From: a virus
Direction: 5' to 3' (one strand)
Length of the DNA stretch: 64,000 bases
Virus record (IMG/VR): IMGVR_UViG_3300009507_000012
Location: 1 to 64,000 of that record
This document shows positions 31,830 through 39,276 of this stretch, in pieces. The notes under the pieces were generated by a model that ran no database searches, was not told the DNA's origin, and saw only the letters and a program-made list of their open reading frames with translations. Both the position numbers and the translations under genes were made by a program. Within the stretch, counting starts at the first letter, position 1; each line of letters begins with the position of its first letter.

Positions 31830-32282
31830 TTATGATACTTTCTTTAACTCGTTAAATACTATATTGTGCTCTTGTAAATATACATCAGTATTAACATAAA
31901 GTTCTCCTAACATCTTTTCATTATCAGGATCAGTTACATCAGTTATTGTTAATAAAGTAATGTTTACCTTTTCACCTGCTCTACCTGCCCAACCTAATTG
32001 AGTATCATTTAACCAATACTGTGAATTACCAAATCTATAAGTCGGCAAGTCTGGTTTATTACCATTTGGCTGAACTGTAAACGCTTGGTAGTGTACAAAC
32101 ATTTTGTTACCTTTCCATGTTTGAATTCTACGTTCAGCGTCTTTAACTGTCTTTGATGTTCTAGGCATTAAACTTTTAAAAAGCTTCATATCTACTTTAT
32201 CTCTATTAGACAATACTTCTGGTTTGAAATTGTCCATACTTGATTCGTTTAAGAATTCTTCAAATAGTTTTATCTTTTTCAT
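31830..32282 (-). CDS. Internal (capsid-targeted) protein candidate
   Basis: 150 residues from the ATG at 32282; the in-frame ATG at 32300 would overlap the upstream stop and displace the shared peptide. Starts MKKIKLFEEFLNE followed by SS, the clearest targeting peptide and cleavage site in the window. The mature part is a small alpha/beta protein (NKMFVHYQAFTVQPNG, YRFGNSQYWLNDTQLGW) with no family I recognise. Lies between the two ligase-like genes. Confidence 0.62.
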   Translation of the reverse strand: MKKIKLFEEFLNESSMDNFKPEVLSNRDKVDMKLFKSLMPRTSKTVKDAERRIQTWKGNKMFVHYQAFTVQPNGNKPDLPTYRFGNSQYWLNDTQLGWAGRAGEKVNITLLTITDVTDPDNEKMLGELYVNTDVYLQEHNIVFNELKKVS

Positions 32283-32289
32283 AATATAT

Positions 32290-33555
32290 TTATCTTCCAT
32301 ATTTTATTATACCCATAAGTTGATTGATCGCAGCAAATGTACCTGTAAGTTTCATAATCTTACCTTTGTATTTAAACACTATTCCCTCAGTTGGTACAAT
32401 ACCTTCAATACCTCCAATACTTTCTAATCTTTCTAATTCTGCTTCTATCTTAGCGACTTGTTTTAAATCACCATTAAGTTTAACATTAGCAGCTGCTTTT
32501 CTAATCTTATCGTGTAGGTTTTTCTTTTCTAAATCAGGATTTGCAGCAACAAAATTACTTGCATTTAATAATACATCTTTTCCTAACTCTAAAAATAAGT
32601 TTTCAAATGGTAAAATATTTTGCTTATACTTTTTACCTTTTATCTTGTCAAACTCTTTAATTTTTTTCATTTGTTCAGGAGTAGCAATCTTTTTCATAGC
32701 AACCATATTCATAGTTTGCTTGTCATTGTATGCCCATCTTAAAAATAAACCTTCCTTTAAATCACTTGAAATATCTGCAAAATCTTTTTCAATTTCTCTT
32801 CTCCACCATGCTTCATGATACATTTTAACCTCGTCACCGTCTGATAAATTAAATACATCTCTTAAATCATTTAATTTACTGTGATAATAACTTTGTCTCT
32901 TTTCAAAATCTATGTTTTTCTGAAGTTTAAGTATTTGTGGAGGAATAATTGTAAATGTCTTTTGTACATCTGCCTCTATACCTTTAAGAAGTCTTGCAAG
33001 TTTTGCACCTGTTTGTTGTGACATATTAACTATATTACCTTTGCCATCAGTTTCTGCCATGCCGTGAAATTGAATAACATCTCTGTCATAATTAATCACA
33101 TTAGGGTTCTTAGAATAAATTAACTCCATATTAAGAAAGTTTTGTCCATTGTTAAATTCTTGGTGATCGCTTAAACTTAATAATGCAGCTTCTAAATCTG
33201 TTGCAGCATAGATAAAAGTATCTTCTACTAGTTTTGATGCATGGCCCGTGAACATTTTAATAACTCCATCTAAAGATACTGGAGCTTGTAGTTGCCCTTT
33301 ATTTCTTGAGAAAAGAACTTGACCATCTCTTACTGTAACAAAGAAATTTTGACCGTCTGTTTTTTCAGTAGGACCTTCTTCAAAATGTATTTCACCTTGT
33401 AATGAATTTGTAACAATAGTTTTAAAATCTTGGAAAGTTAAATCATTATAATCAAAGGGGTGAGGCATGTGACCTGCAGCTCCTCCTTCTAAAATCAAAT
33501 TACCCTCTACTATCTGAGCCTTTTCGACTAGAAATTGTTCGTAAGTTAATAACAT
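32290..33555 (-). CDS. KTDG-type ligase-like nucleotidyltransferase with targeting-type N-terminus
   Basis: 421 residues. After MLLTYEQFLVEKAQIVE and GGAAGHMPHPFD comes a covalent nucleotidyltransferase domain. Motif I is EKTDG with Lys65, motif Ia-like FSRNKG, motif III-like NMELIY (142-147), motif IV EGIVF (390-394) and motif V KIMKLTG (399-405). These are the motifs of DNA/RNA ligases and capping enzymes. A helical insert of over 200 residues lies between motifs III and IV. The start TYEQFLVE resembles T4 internal-protein peptides such as MKTYQEF. Substrate unknown. Confidence 0.65.
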   Translation of the reverse strand: MLLTYEQFLVEKAQIVEGNLILEGGAAGHMPHPFDYNDLTFQDFKTIVTNSLQGEIHFEEGPTEKTDGQNFFVTVRDGQVLFSRNKGQLQAPVSLDGVIKMFTGHASKLVEDTFIYAATDLEAALLSLSDHQEFNNGQNFLNMELIYSKNPNVINYDRDVIQFHGMAETDGKGNIVNMSQQTGAKLARLLKGIEADVQKTFTIIPPQILKLQKNIDFEKRQSYYHSKLNDLRDVFNLSDGDEVKMYHEAWWRREIEKDFADISSDLKEGLFLRWAYNDKQTMNMVAMKKIATPEQMKKIKEFDKIKGKKYKQNILPFENLFLELGKDVLLNASNFVAANPDLEKKNLHDKIRKAAANVKLNGDLKQVAKIEAELERLESIGGIEGIVPTEGIVFKYKGKIMKLTGTFAAINQLMGIIKYGR

Positions 33556-33570
33556 GTCTATATTTTATTT

Positions 33571-34074
33571 TTATCCTAAAGATGACTGTAACATTCCTAC
33601 AGCAGTTCCATAGTCTCCATCAGCTTTCTTTAACATTCCTTCAGCAGCTTCTTTAGCTTTAGCCTCGTCAAAATCATCACCAAATGCTTTTTTATACATT
33701 GTCATAGCCATTTCCATAAAATCTTCATCAGACTTAACTTCAGCTTCTTCAACTTTAGATTCTTCTACTTTGTAAGTTTCTCCACCTACTTTAAATTCTT
33801 CTTTATCTTCTTCTTTTGCTTTTTTAACAGCTGCTCCGAATGCATTACCTTCAGTTTCTACCTCATCAGTTTCACCAACTAATTTACTAAAAAATTCAGT
33901 TCTTTGTTCTTCAGCTATTTCAGCAACAGTAGTTACTTCATATTCAGCTAATAGATCAGTAAATCTCTGAGCTTCAGATGTTCTCTTTGTAGACGCTTCT
34001 TCTTTTATCTTAGTGTCTATTGCTGCTTTTCTAGTTTCAGAAAATGTAGCAAATGATTGAATTTGTGTTTCCAT
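33571..34074 (-). CDS. Acidic virion protein candidate
   Basis: 167 residues, strongly acidic and helical. EAQRFTDLLAEYEVTTVAEI, then GNAFGAAVKKAKEEDKEEFK followed by VGGETYKV, is a segment I associate with marine phage structural proteins. The C-terminus AAEGMLKKADGDYGTAVGML looks like a helix-turn-helix packing unit. Has its own GATATATAAT element 31 bases upstream, consistent with high late expression. No name can be given. Confidence 0.6.
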   Translation of the reverse strand: METQIQSFATFSETRKAAIDTKIKEEASTKRTSEAQRFTDLLAEYEVTTVAEIAEEQRTEFFSKLVGETDEVETEGNAFGAAVKKAKEEDKEEFKVGGETYKVEESKVEEAEVKSDEDFMEMAMTMYKKAFGDDFDEAKAKEAAEGMLKKADGDYGTAVGMLQSSLG

Positions 34075-34105
34075 TTTTATTATGTTTTTTTATTACTATA
34101 TTATA

Positions 34106-34115
34106 ATTATATATC
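34106..34115 (-). promoter_or_regulatory. GATATATAAT element (candidate late promoter)
   Basis: Exact copy on the minus strand, 31 bases before the ATG at 34074 and after the uvsW stop. Confidence 0.5.
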
Positions 34116-34125
34116 ACCTTAAATA

Positions 34126-35625
34126 TCACTCAAATTGAAATTTCTTTACACTGTACTCAAACTGTTGTTCTTTGTATATTGATTGTCTTGCTTTAGAGTG
34201 TTTCATTAAATAATTACTCCATTCTGTAGTGGCCAAATCATCTACAAAGTCTATAATAAGAACACTACTTTTAGAGTGATGTTGTCTTAATCCTCTACCA
34301 ATTGATTGTCTAATAATAACCTCAGACTTAAAACTTTCTGTAAAAAAGATATTGTGAATTTTTTTAATTGATATACCTGTAGAGAATGTACCATAACTTG
34401 CAACGATTGCAACCTCATCTCCAGCTTCCATCTTTTTCTTATACTCTTCTCTAATATCTTTGTCTGTGCCGCCATCTACATAATAGACTGCTTTATTACT
34501 TTCTTGTCTAAGTTTTTCATAAACCTTTTTTCCATGTTCAATCCTATGAAAAAGTACAAGGCTGTTTCTTGGTATTTTACCAATAACCTTACATATGAAA
34601 TTTAGCCTTGGCTCTGAATTAATTATGTAGTTTTGTTCTAATTGAAATAAGTCCTTGTTTTCATATCTGTTTTGGGCCATTTCTGTAAAGGCATTCTTAG
34701 CACTTTCAGGTGCATAATCCATTTCAATTACTTTAACCTTACAATTTGCTATATACCCCTCTTGTTGTAAGAAACTAGCACTCACCTCACTAATTAGTGG
34801 ACCTGTATAAGCCATCAATGTTAAACGATCTAATGTGCCGTCTTTAGGAATTGTACCTGAAAGACCATATCTATATTCTGCATTTACACATTTCTGTAAG
34901 ATTGTTTTAATAGATTGGCTTTTCATTTTGTGGCACTCATCAATTATAACCGCATCGAACTGGTCAAAGTATTCTTGTTTCTTTTTTACAAGAGATTGAT
35001 ATGTGCCTATTACTACATTCCTACCATCTCTAATCTTTTTACCACTAAATATTTGTTGAATTTTTATGTTGACTCTATTTGCATAATTATAGTCTGAAAA
35101 ATCTTCAGTTGCTTGAACAACCAATGAAACATTAGGTACAATGAATAAAATCTTCTTTGCCTTTTCTTGTTCTAATAAATAAGCAACTGTAAGGAAACTA
35201 ATTAATGTCTTTCCTGCAGACGTAGCAAGTTCACTAAGACACTTTCTAAACTTAAGGATATTATACGCAGCTTCTATTTGATAGTCCCTAGGAGTTATCT
35301 CTGAACCTTCAAAGAAGGCCAAAGCCCACTTCTCAAAATAAGATGCTGTAACATTCTTATCAAACAGCTCTTTAACGCCATTGATATTAAGTTCAAATCT
35401 ATATTCTTTACAAACATTATAAACATATCTCCATAAACCTGCCGGAATCCACTTATTATCTTTAAAATATGAAATGTACCCATCCCATATTCCTTTTTTT
35501 ACTAGAGGATTAAATCTCCAGCTGTCGATTCTTTTAGTTAGTGATATGTTTAGTTGTTCAAGTTCAAGCTCAGATGCTTCATCAACTCTTAAATATTGTT
35601 TATTCTCTGTGAGAGTAAGCTCCAT
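34126..35625 (-). CDS. uvsW: Recombination helicase UvsW
   Basis: 499 residues. Superfamily 2 helicase that remodels forks and branched recombination intermediates and ends origin R-loop replication in T4. ITPRDYQIEAAYN is the Q-motif region; motif I TSAGKT at 135-140, VPNVSLVVQ, motif II DECH (229-232), LSGTIPKDG as motif III, and IIRQSIGRGLRQH as motif VI. The N-terminal 105 residues fit the UvsW-specific domain. Followed upstream by UvsY, as in T4. Confidence 0.95.
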   Translation of the reverse strand: MELTLTENKQYLRVDEASELELEQLNISLTKRIDSWRFNPLVKKGIWDGYISYFKDNKWIPAGLWRYVYNVCKEYRFELNINGVKELFDKNVTASYFEKWALAFFEGSEITPRDYQIEAAYNILKFRKCLSELATSAGKTLISFLTVAYLLEQEKAKKILFIVPNVSLVVQATEDFSDYNYANRVNIKIQQIFSGKKIRDGRNVVIGTYQSLVKKKQEYFDQFDAVIIDECHKMKSQSIKTILQKCVNAEYRYGLSGTIPKDGTLDRLTLMAYTGPLISEVSASFLQQEGYIANCKVKVIEMDYAPESAKNAFTEMAQNRYENKDLFQLEQNYIINSEPRLNFICKVIGKIPRNSLVLFHRIEHGKKVYEKLRQESNKAVYYVDGGTDKDIREEYKKKMEAGDEVAIVASYGTFSTGISIKKIHNIFFTESFKSEVIIRQSIGRGLRQHHSKSSVLIIDFVDDLATTEWSNYLMKHSKARQSIYKEQQFEYSVKKFQFE

Positions 35626-35641
35626 TCATTCAACATAATTT

Positions 35642-36085
35642 TTAAACGAGATCTTTAATTGCAAGTCTATTACGTACTGCAAATCCCATATTATCGAGAG
35701 TCTTTATTGATTCTCTATAAAATTCAACTTGATTTTCTAACTGAGATAAAATCATTTTATCATCTGCTAATTCAGCTTCTAAAAATTGTGCTTTTATTTT
35801 ATCAGTTAATTTATAATCATAGTTGTAATATCTTATCCAAGCCTCTTTCCATTTAATGTCAACTTGTTTTTTCTGCTCTTTTGTTTTAAGCTGTACATAC
35901 ATTAGCTGTTCCACCATTAATTGTCTTGTATGTAAAATATCACCGATAACAATTTCCATTCCACTTAATGTCTTAATACCATGTGCAAGTGCAGTTATCT
36001 TTTTAGTCCATCTTTCTCTCTGTACTCCTAACTTTTCATCTAACTTTAATATCTTACTTGCCTTTGTGTCTTTTTGTTGTTCCAT
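35642..36085 (-). CDS. uvsY: Recombination mediator UvsY-like protein
   Basis: 147 residues (T4 UvsY about 137). Mostly helical, with a C-terminal LENQVEFYRESIKTLDNMGF then AVRNRLAIKDL that parallels the T4 UvsY C-terminal helix ending SRGFAIKHIQD. Next to uvsW, its T4 neighbour. UvsY loads UvsX on gp32-covered single strands. The match is to pattern and context and is not as firm as for the enzymes. Confidence 0.7.
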   Translation of the reverse strand: MEQQKDTKASKILKLDEKLGVQRERWTKKITALAHGIKTLSGMEIVIGDILHTRQLMVEQLMYVQLKTKEQKKQVDIKWKEAWIRYYNYDYKLTDKIKAQFLEAELADDKMILSQLENQVEFYRESIKTLDNMGFAVRNRLAIKDLV

Positions 36086-36291
36086 TAAAATAGTCCTTTC
36101 TTATTACTTTTACTTTTTATAAACGTCGATGTAGTCAATTTCTTTTTAAATTTAGGCTGACTCATCTTAATACCTTTACCTTCAAAATCTTCTTTGTTAA
36201 ATTTAAAATCTAACATTTTCTTTAAATTTTTAAACCTGTTTTTATCTCTATAAAACTTGTCTAATTCCTCATCCATATCTATGTCAAACAT
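36085..36291 (-). CDS. Small basic hypothetical protein
   Basis: 68 residues; acidic first ten residues, then Lys/Phe-rich (FYRDKNRFKNLKKMLDFKF, FKKKLTTSTFIKSKSNKKG). Overlaps the end of the primase gene by eight bases and the uvsY start by one. No family recognised; a nucleic-acid contact is possible from charge alone. Confidence 0.6.
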   Translation of the reverse strand: MFDIDMDEELDKFYRDKNRFKNLKKMLDFKFNKEDFEGKGIKMSQPKFKKKLTTSTFIKSKSNKKGLF

Positions 36292-37366
36292 ATCTCATAT
36301 CAAGTTTATCGTTAGTAAAATAATCGTCTAACTCTGACAGAGATATTTTTATTTTTTCATTATAACAAACCTTTACAAGGTCGTTTAAATCTTTTATAGT
36401 ATATTTATCCATTTTTTTATCCTTTAGATATTTAGTCCACATAAATACCTTTTTACCTGATTTAAGTTTTTCAATGGATTTTTTAAGGCCGGCTTCATCA
36501 TTATCTAACATATATCGACTACTATCAATATAGTCTAATTTAGTAGTATCTCTTCCAACTGTACATAATGCAATTGAGTTTCTCATAAACATTGCATCTA
36601 ATGGGCCTTCGAATATTGTAACTGGGTTTTGGAAATTAACCTTTAATGCTCCAAACAATGTAGATACGTTATTAAATTGATGGCGAGTTTCTTCATCCAT
36701 TTCAAATGGCTTATTTAATAAGGCTTCATGTATTTTACTCAAATCATAAGTTAAATATCTTGAACCTTTTCCTTGCATTCTTCTACATTGTGCACCTATT
36801 ATTTTATCGTCAATTGATTTGTTTAATATCCAAAGCCTTTTATCTTTAGGATTAAATAAAAAGCTATCTAATTTTTTATGTAGGAGTCTTTCCTTTAATT
36901 TAAACCATATCCAATCTCCGATTTGAATTGGCTTTGCACCAGTTGCTTTTGAAAAGGCTTCTACACTTATTGATAGTTCTAATATTTTTTCATATACGAA
37001 TGGTGTAAACTTTTCAGAGGTGTCTATTGTATTTTTTCTACTTTTAACATAGTCAATCAATGTTATAGCATCCATTTTATCTGGCATTTGAATACCGAAG
37101 TCTTTTAAAAAATAATAGATATTTGTGTGATATTCACAATTAAAACAATGATACTGTAATGTGCTCCAAAATAAGTTACCTCTTTTTGCAGAATCATCTC
37201 TGCTTGAATCACCACAATAGGGACATGCCAGATTTAATCTATCTGACATATCCTTTATCATGTGCTTAGAGTGGTTAGAATGAGATTTTACTACTATTTC
37301 TTTTACTAGTACTTTAATCTTTTCCTTTAATTCTAATGTTAATTCTGTATTAGAGTTCGAGATCAT
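36284..37366 (-). CDS. gp61: DNA primase gp61 (DnaG-like)
   Basis: 360 residues (T4 about 342). Zinc ribbon CPYCGDS and CFNCEY (Cys48, Cys51, Cys74, Cys77) at the N-terminus reads the priming site. A TOPRIM core follows with VTIFEGPLDAMF (Glu) and RYMLDNDEAG (DxD-like), the metal-binding catalytic center. Makes primers with gp41. Overlaps gp32 by 17 bases. Confidence 0.94.
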   Translation of the reverse strand: MISNSNTELTLELKEKIKVLVKEIVVKSHSNHSKHMIKDMSDRLNLACPYCGDSSRDDSAKRGNLFWSTLQYHCFNCEYHTNIYYFLKDFGIQMPDKMDAITLIDYVKSRKNTIDTSEKFTPFVYEKILELSISVEAFSKATGAKPIQIGDWIWFKLKERLLHKKLDSFLFNPKDKRLWILNKSIDDKIIGAQCRRMQGKGSRYLTYDLSKIHEALLNKPFEMDEETRHQFNNVSTLFGALKVNFQNPVTIFEGPLDAMFMRNSIALCTVGRDTTKLDYIDSSRYMLDNDEAGLKKSIEKLKSGKKVFMWTKYLKDKKMDKYTIKDLNDLVKVCYNEKIKISLSELDDYFTNDKLDMRYV

Positions 37367-38276
37367 TCAAAAAAGATTCTAAATCATCACCGCCTGCTGG
37401 AGTAGCTTCCTTTTCAGCTTTAGGAGTTGAAGTAGCCTTTTCAGCTTTAGGAGTTGAAGCAGCTTTTTCAGCTTTAGGTACCGGAGTGCTTGCTTCAAAC
37501 TGATTAGTTACAGCATCTATTGCTTCACCAGGGTTTAAATACATTTTAAGAACGCTATTTACGAAATTTCTTGTGTCTTCGTCCCATGGTCTGTATTCAA
37601 ACTGCTTCATTGAAGGGGCTCCTTCTAATTCAGCTTTAATAGCATCCATATCTTCTTTAGTTCTTTCTGCTGCTTTACCTTTAACAGTGACCGCAGATGT
37701 TGAAGATGAGAATTTAGAAGTGTCGTAGTTATTATAATCGTTTTGTCTTGTAATTACTAATTCAAAGTTTTTACCTTCAAATAAATCAAATACTTGAGTT
37801 GGCTCACCAAAATTAGGCTTTAATTCCGCATCGATTTTTTCTTTGATTTTGTAACCGAATTTAAATATTTTATAAGTACCTTCTAATTCAGGTTGTTGAG
37901 GGTCTTTGATAATTTTTACAAGAGCTACATAAGATTCTCTTCTTTTTAATTTATCAGACGCTTTTCTATCAACTGCGCTTTCTGATTTTCTTAATCTAAA
38001 AAATGCATCAGAAACTGGACAGTGTTCACCAATTGTAGTTGGAGAATCAATCAACTTAGAATCGCCGTTTGGACCTGTTAGCCAGTTTACGTATTTTTTA
38101 ATTAATGAATTTCTTGGGTTTTCAATATTAGGAACGAATCTAATTAATGCTTTATACGTTCCGTCTTTGCCGTCATCGGCAGAAGGCTTATACATCATGT
38201 TTCCAGTTGTATTTACCTCTTGTTCATGTGTGTTGATGTCTTCGACACCAATGCTAAAAATGTTAAAATCTTCCAT
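37350..38276 (-). CDS. gp32: Single-stranded DNA-binding protein gp32
   Basis: 308 residues (T4 301). The OB-fold core region TYKALIRFVPN, IKKYVNWLTGP, FRLRKSESAVDRKASDKLKR and ESYVALVKIIKDPQQPELEG is conserved in T4-like gp32. Only one Cys (EHCPVSDA) lies where T4 has three Cys and a His around zinc, so the zinc site appears lost. The C-terminal tail has three STPKAEK-type units, then the acidic end (DDLESFLNDLEL) that in T4 recruits partners. Preceded by an AT-rich leader with repeated TAAATTAAAG. Confidence 0.93.
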   Translation of the reverse strand: MEDFNIFSIGVEDINTHEQEVNTTGNMMYKPSADDGKDGTYKALIRFVPNIENPRNSLIKKYVNWLTGPNGDSKLIDSPTTIGEHCPVSDAFFRLRKSESAVDRKASDKLKRRESYVALVKIIKDPQQPELEGTYKIFKFGYKIKEKIDAELKPNFGEPTQVFDLFEGKNFELVITRQNDYNNYDTSKFSSSTSAVTVKGKAAERTKEDMDAIKAELEGAPSMKQFEYRPWDEDTRNFVNSVLKMYLNPGEAIDAVTNQFEASTPVPKAEKAASTPKAEKATSTPKAEKEATPAGGDDLESFLNDLEL

Positions 38277-38278
38277 AA

Positions 38279-38316
38279 CTTTAATTTACTTTTAATCTTT
38301 AATTTACTTTAATTTA
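38279..38316 (-). promoter_or_regulatory. Repeated TAAATTAAAG leader of gp32 (candidate autoregulatory operator)
   Basis: Minus strand has three exact TAAATTAAAG units (38307-38316, 38297-38306, 38279-38288) and a degenerate ATTAAAAG between the last two, ending two bases before the gp32 ATG. T4 gp32 represses its own translation by binding an unstructured leader rich in UUAAA repeats; this leader has the same character. Confidence 0.55.
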
Positions 38317-38355
38317 CCGTTTATACTTTAAACTTATAATATTATATAGTCAACT

Positions 38356-38487
38356 TTAAAATAGTTTCATAATATGAACCTTGTTTGCGCGTCTAACCGA
38401 CTTAGTTTGTGCTATTGCACCTATGTTTGCTTCAGACAGGGTCCGATAATTAGTGTTCAAATATGAACTTAGTTTATCGTTTTCCAT
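38356..38487 (-). CDS. Possible 43-residue small protein in the gp32 upstream region
   Basis: ATG at 38487, stop TAA at 38356-38358. The product starts MENDKLSSYLNTNYR and ends ANKVHIMKLF; polar, basic toward the end, no family. The DNA is clearly less AT-rich than its flanks, as coding stretches are in this genome, and GATATATAAT lies seven bases before the ATG. Against it: two short palindromes lie inside, so the stretch could instead be a structured leader. Confidence 0.4.
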   Translation of the reverse strand: MENDKLSSYLNTNYRTLSEANIGAIAQTKSVRRANKVHIMKLF

Positions 38488-38494
38488 ATACAAT

Positions 38495-38504
38495 ATTATA
38501 TATC
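38495..38504 (-). promoter_or_regulatory. GATATATAAT element in the gp32 upstream region
   Basis: Exact copy on the minus strand, seven bases before the possible small ORF and about 218 bases before gp32. Confidence 0.4.
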
Positions 38505-38529
38505 TTTAGTTGAAATAGTTTCAACTAAA
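38505..38529. repeat. Palindrome with 11-bp arms
   Basis: Arms TTTAGTTGAAA and TTTCAACTAAA around TAG. It touches the GATATATAAT element, so it could be a protein-binding operator or an RNA hairpin. It lacks a T-run on the minus strand, so it does not look like a terminator for the genes here. Confidence 0.65.
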
Positions 38530-38613
38530 TAGGCTAAAAAACTTTTTTTAATTTTTTTTTATATTTTCTGAAACAAAAGAGAGAACGGGCTATATAACTT
38601 AAGTATTTAAGCC

Positions 38614-39270
38614 TCAGGGAAGATTAGGTTCTAAGGTTCTCATTAAGGAGTTTAAGTAGAAAGCGTCTACAAGGTCATCAAAGGGCTTTGGGATAGATTT
38701 ACCGAATTCAACGGTTTTAGCGAACTTCCAGAATTTTGTCTCCTCGAGAAATTTTTCACCAGTAGAGTTATTTATAAAGACATCCCATAAAGCAAGCTTA
38801 TTCATATTACCTTTACCTGCATGTTTTTTAATTGTTGAAGGAGCTATTGTTAAAATATCTTCAGGCTTAAAGTATTTGAGAAGTTTAATCTTAAGAATAG
38901 ATGCAGCCGCTGCCATGTCAATAATATTATTAGTTCCAGCAGAACTACCATAAGATACTCCTTCAAATGCTATCTTAAATGAGTCTTCTTTATCTATATG
39001 TTTTGTAATTAGTTCGATAATATCATTTGACATAATATCATAACGTTTAATCTTAGCAAGTTCAATACTAGAATAATCAACATGTGTTTCCCAATCTGGT
39101 TGAAAAACAAGAGTAACACCCTCCATTAAAGCTAAGTCTTCTTGTGTCTTAATAGCCTTTTTTGTACCGGATCTTTTTAAATAAGAAATAAAATGATATT
39201 GATTAGTATTGTCATTAAATAAACAAATACCTGGAGAGTTTAAAGAAAAATCAATTGTGATAAAATTCAT
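38614..39270 (-). CDS. RuvC-like Holliday junction resolvase (RNase H fold)
   Basis: 218 residues. ITIDFSLNSPGI with Asp7, FEGVSYGSS with Glu103, TIAPSTIKKHAGKGN, and PFDDLVDAFYLNS with Asp198/Asp199 and Asp202 give the four acidic residues of RuvC-type enzymes in the right order. It would cut branched DNA before or during packaging, a job done in T4 by the unrelated endonuclease VII (gp49). Lies between a virion gene and gp32. Family assignment is by motif; substrate not shown. Confidence 0.75.
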   Translation of the reverse strand: MNFITIDFSLNSPGICLFNDNTNQYHFISYLKRSGTKKAIKTQEDLALMEGVTLVFQPDWETHVDYSSIELAKIKRYDIMSNDIIELITKHIDKEDSFKIAFEGVSYGSSAGTNNIIDMAAAASILKIKLLKYFKPEDILTIAPSTIKKHAGKGNMNKLALWDVFINNSTGEKFLEETKFWKFAKTVEFGKSIPKPFDDLVDAFYLNSLMRTLEPNLP

Positions 39271-39276
39271 TATATA

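Larger units (their letters stand above)
38277..38613 (-). other. 337-base intergenic region upstream of gp32
   Basis: The longest gap in the window. Reading toward gp32 it contains an AT-rich stretch after the RuvC-like gene's stop, an 11-bp-arm palindrome (38505-38529), a GATATATAAT element, the possible small ORF, two shorter palindromes (38366-38378 with TTCATA/TATGAA, 38455-38468 with GTTCA/TGAAC) and the repeat leader of gp32. No terminator or tRNA seen. Confidence 0.6.

Noticed and set aside
31830-32300. Start at 32300 for the internal protein
   Set aside because: It overlaps the upstream ligase-like stop and puts six residues before the shared targeting peptide; 32282 is preferred.
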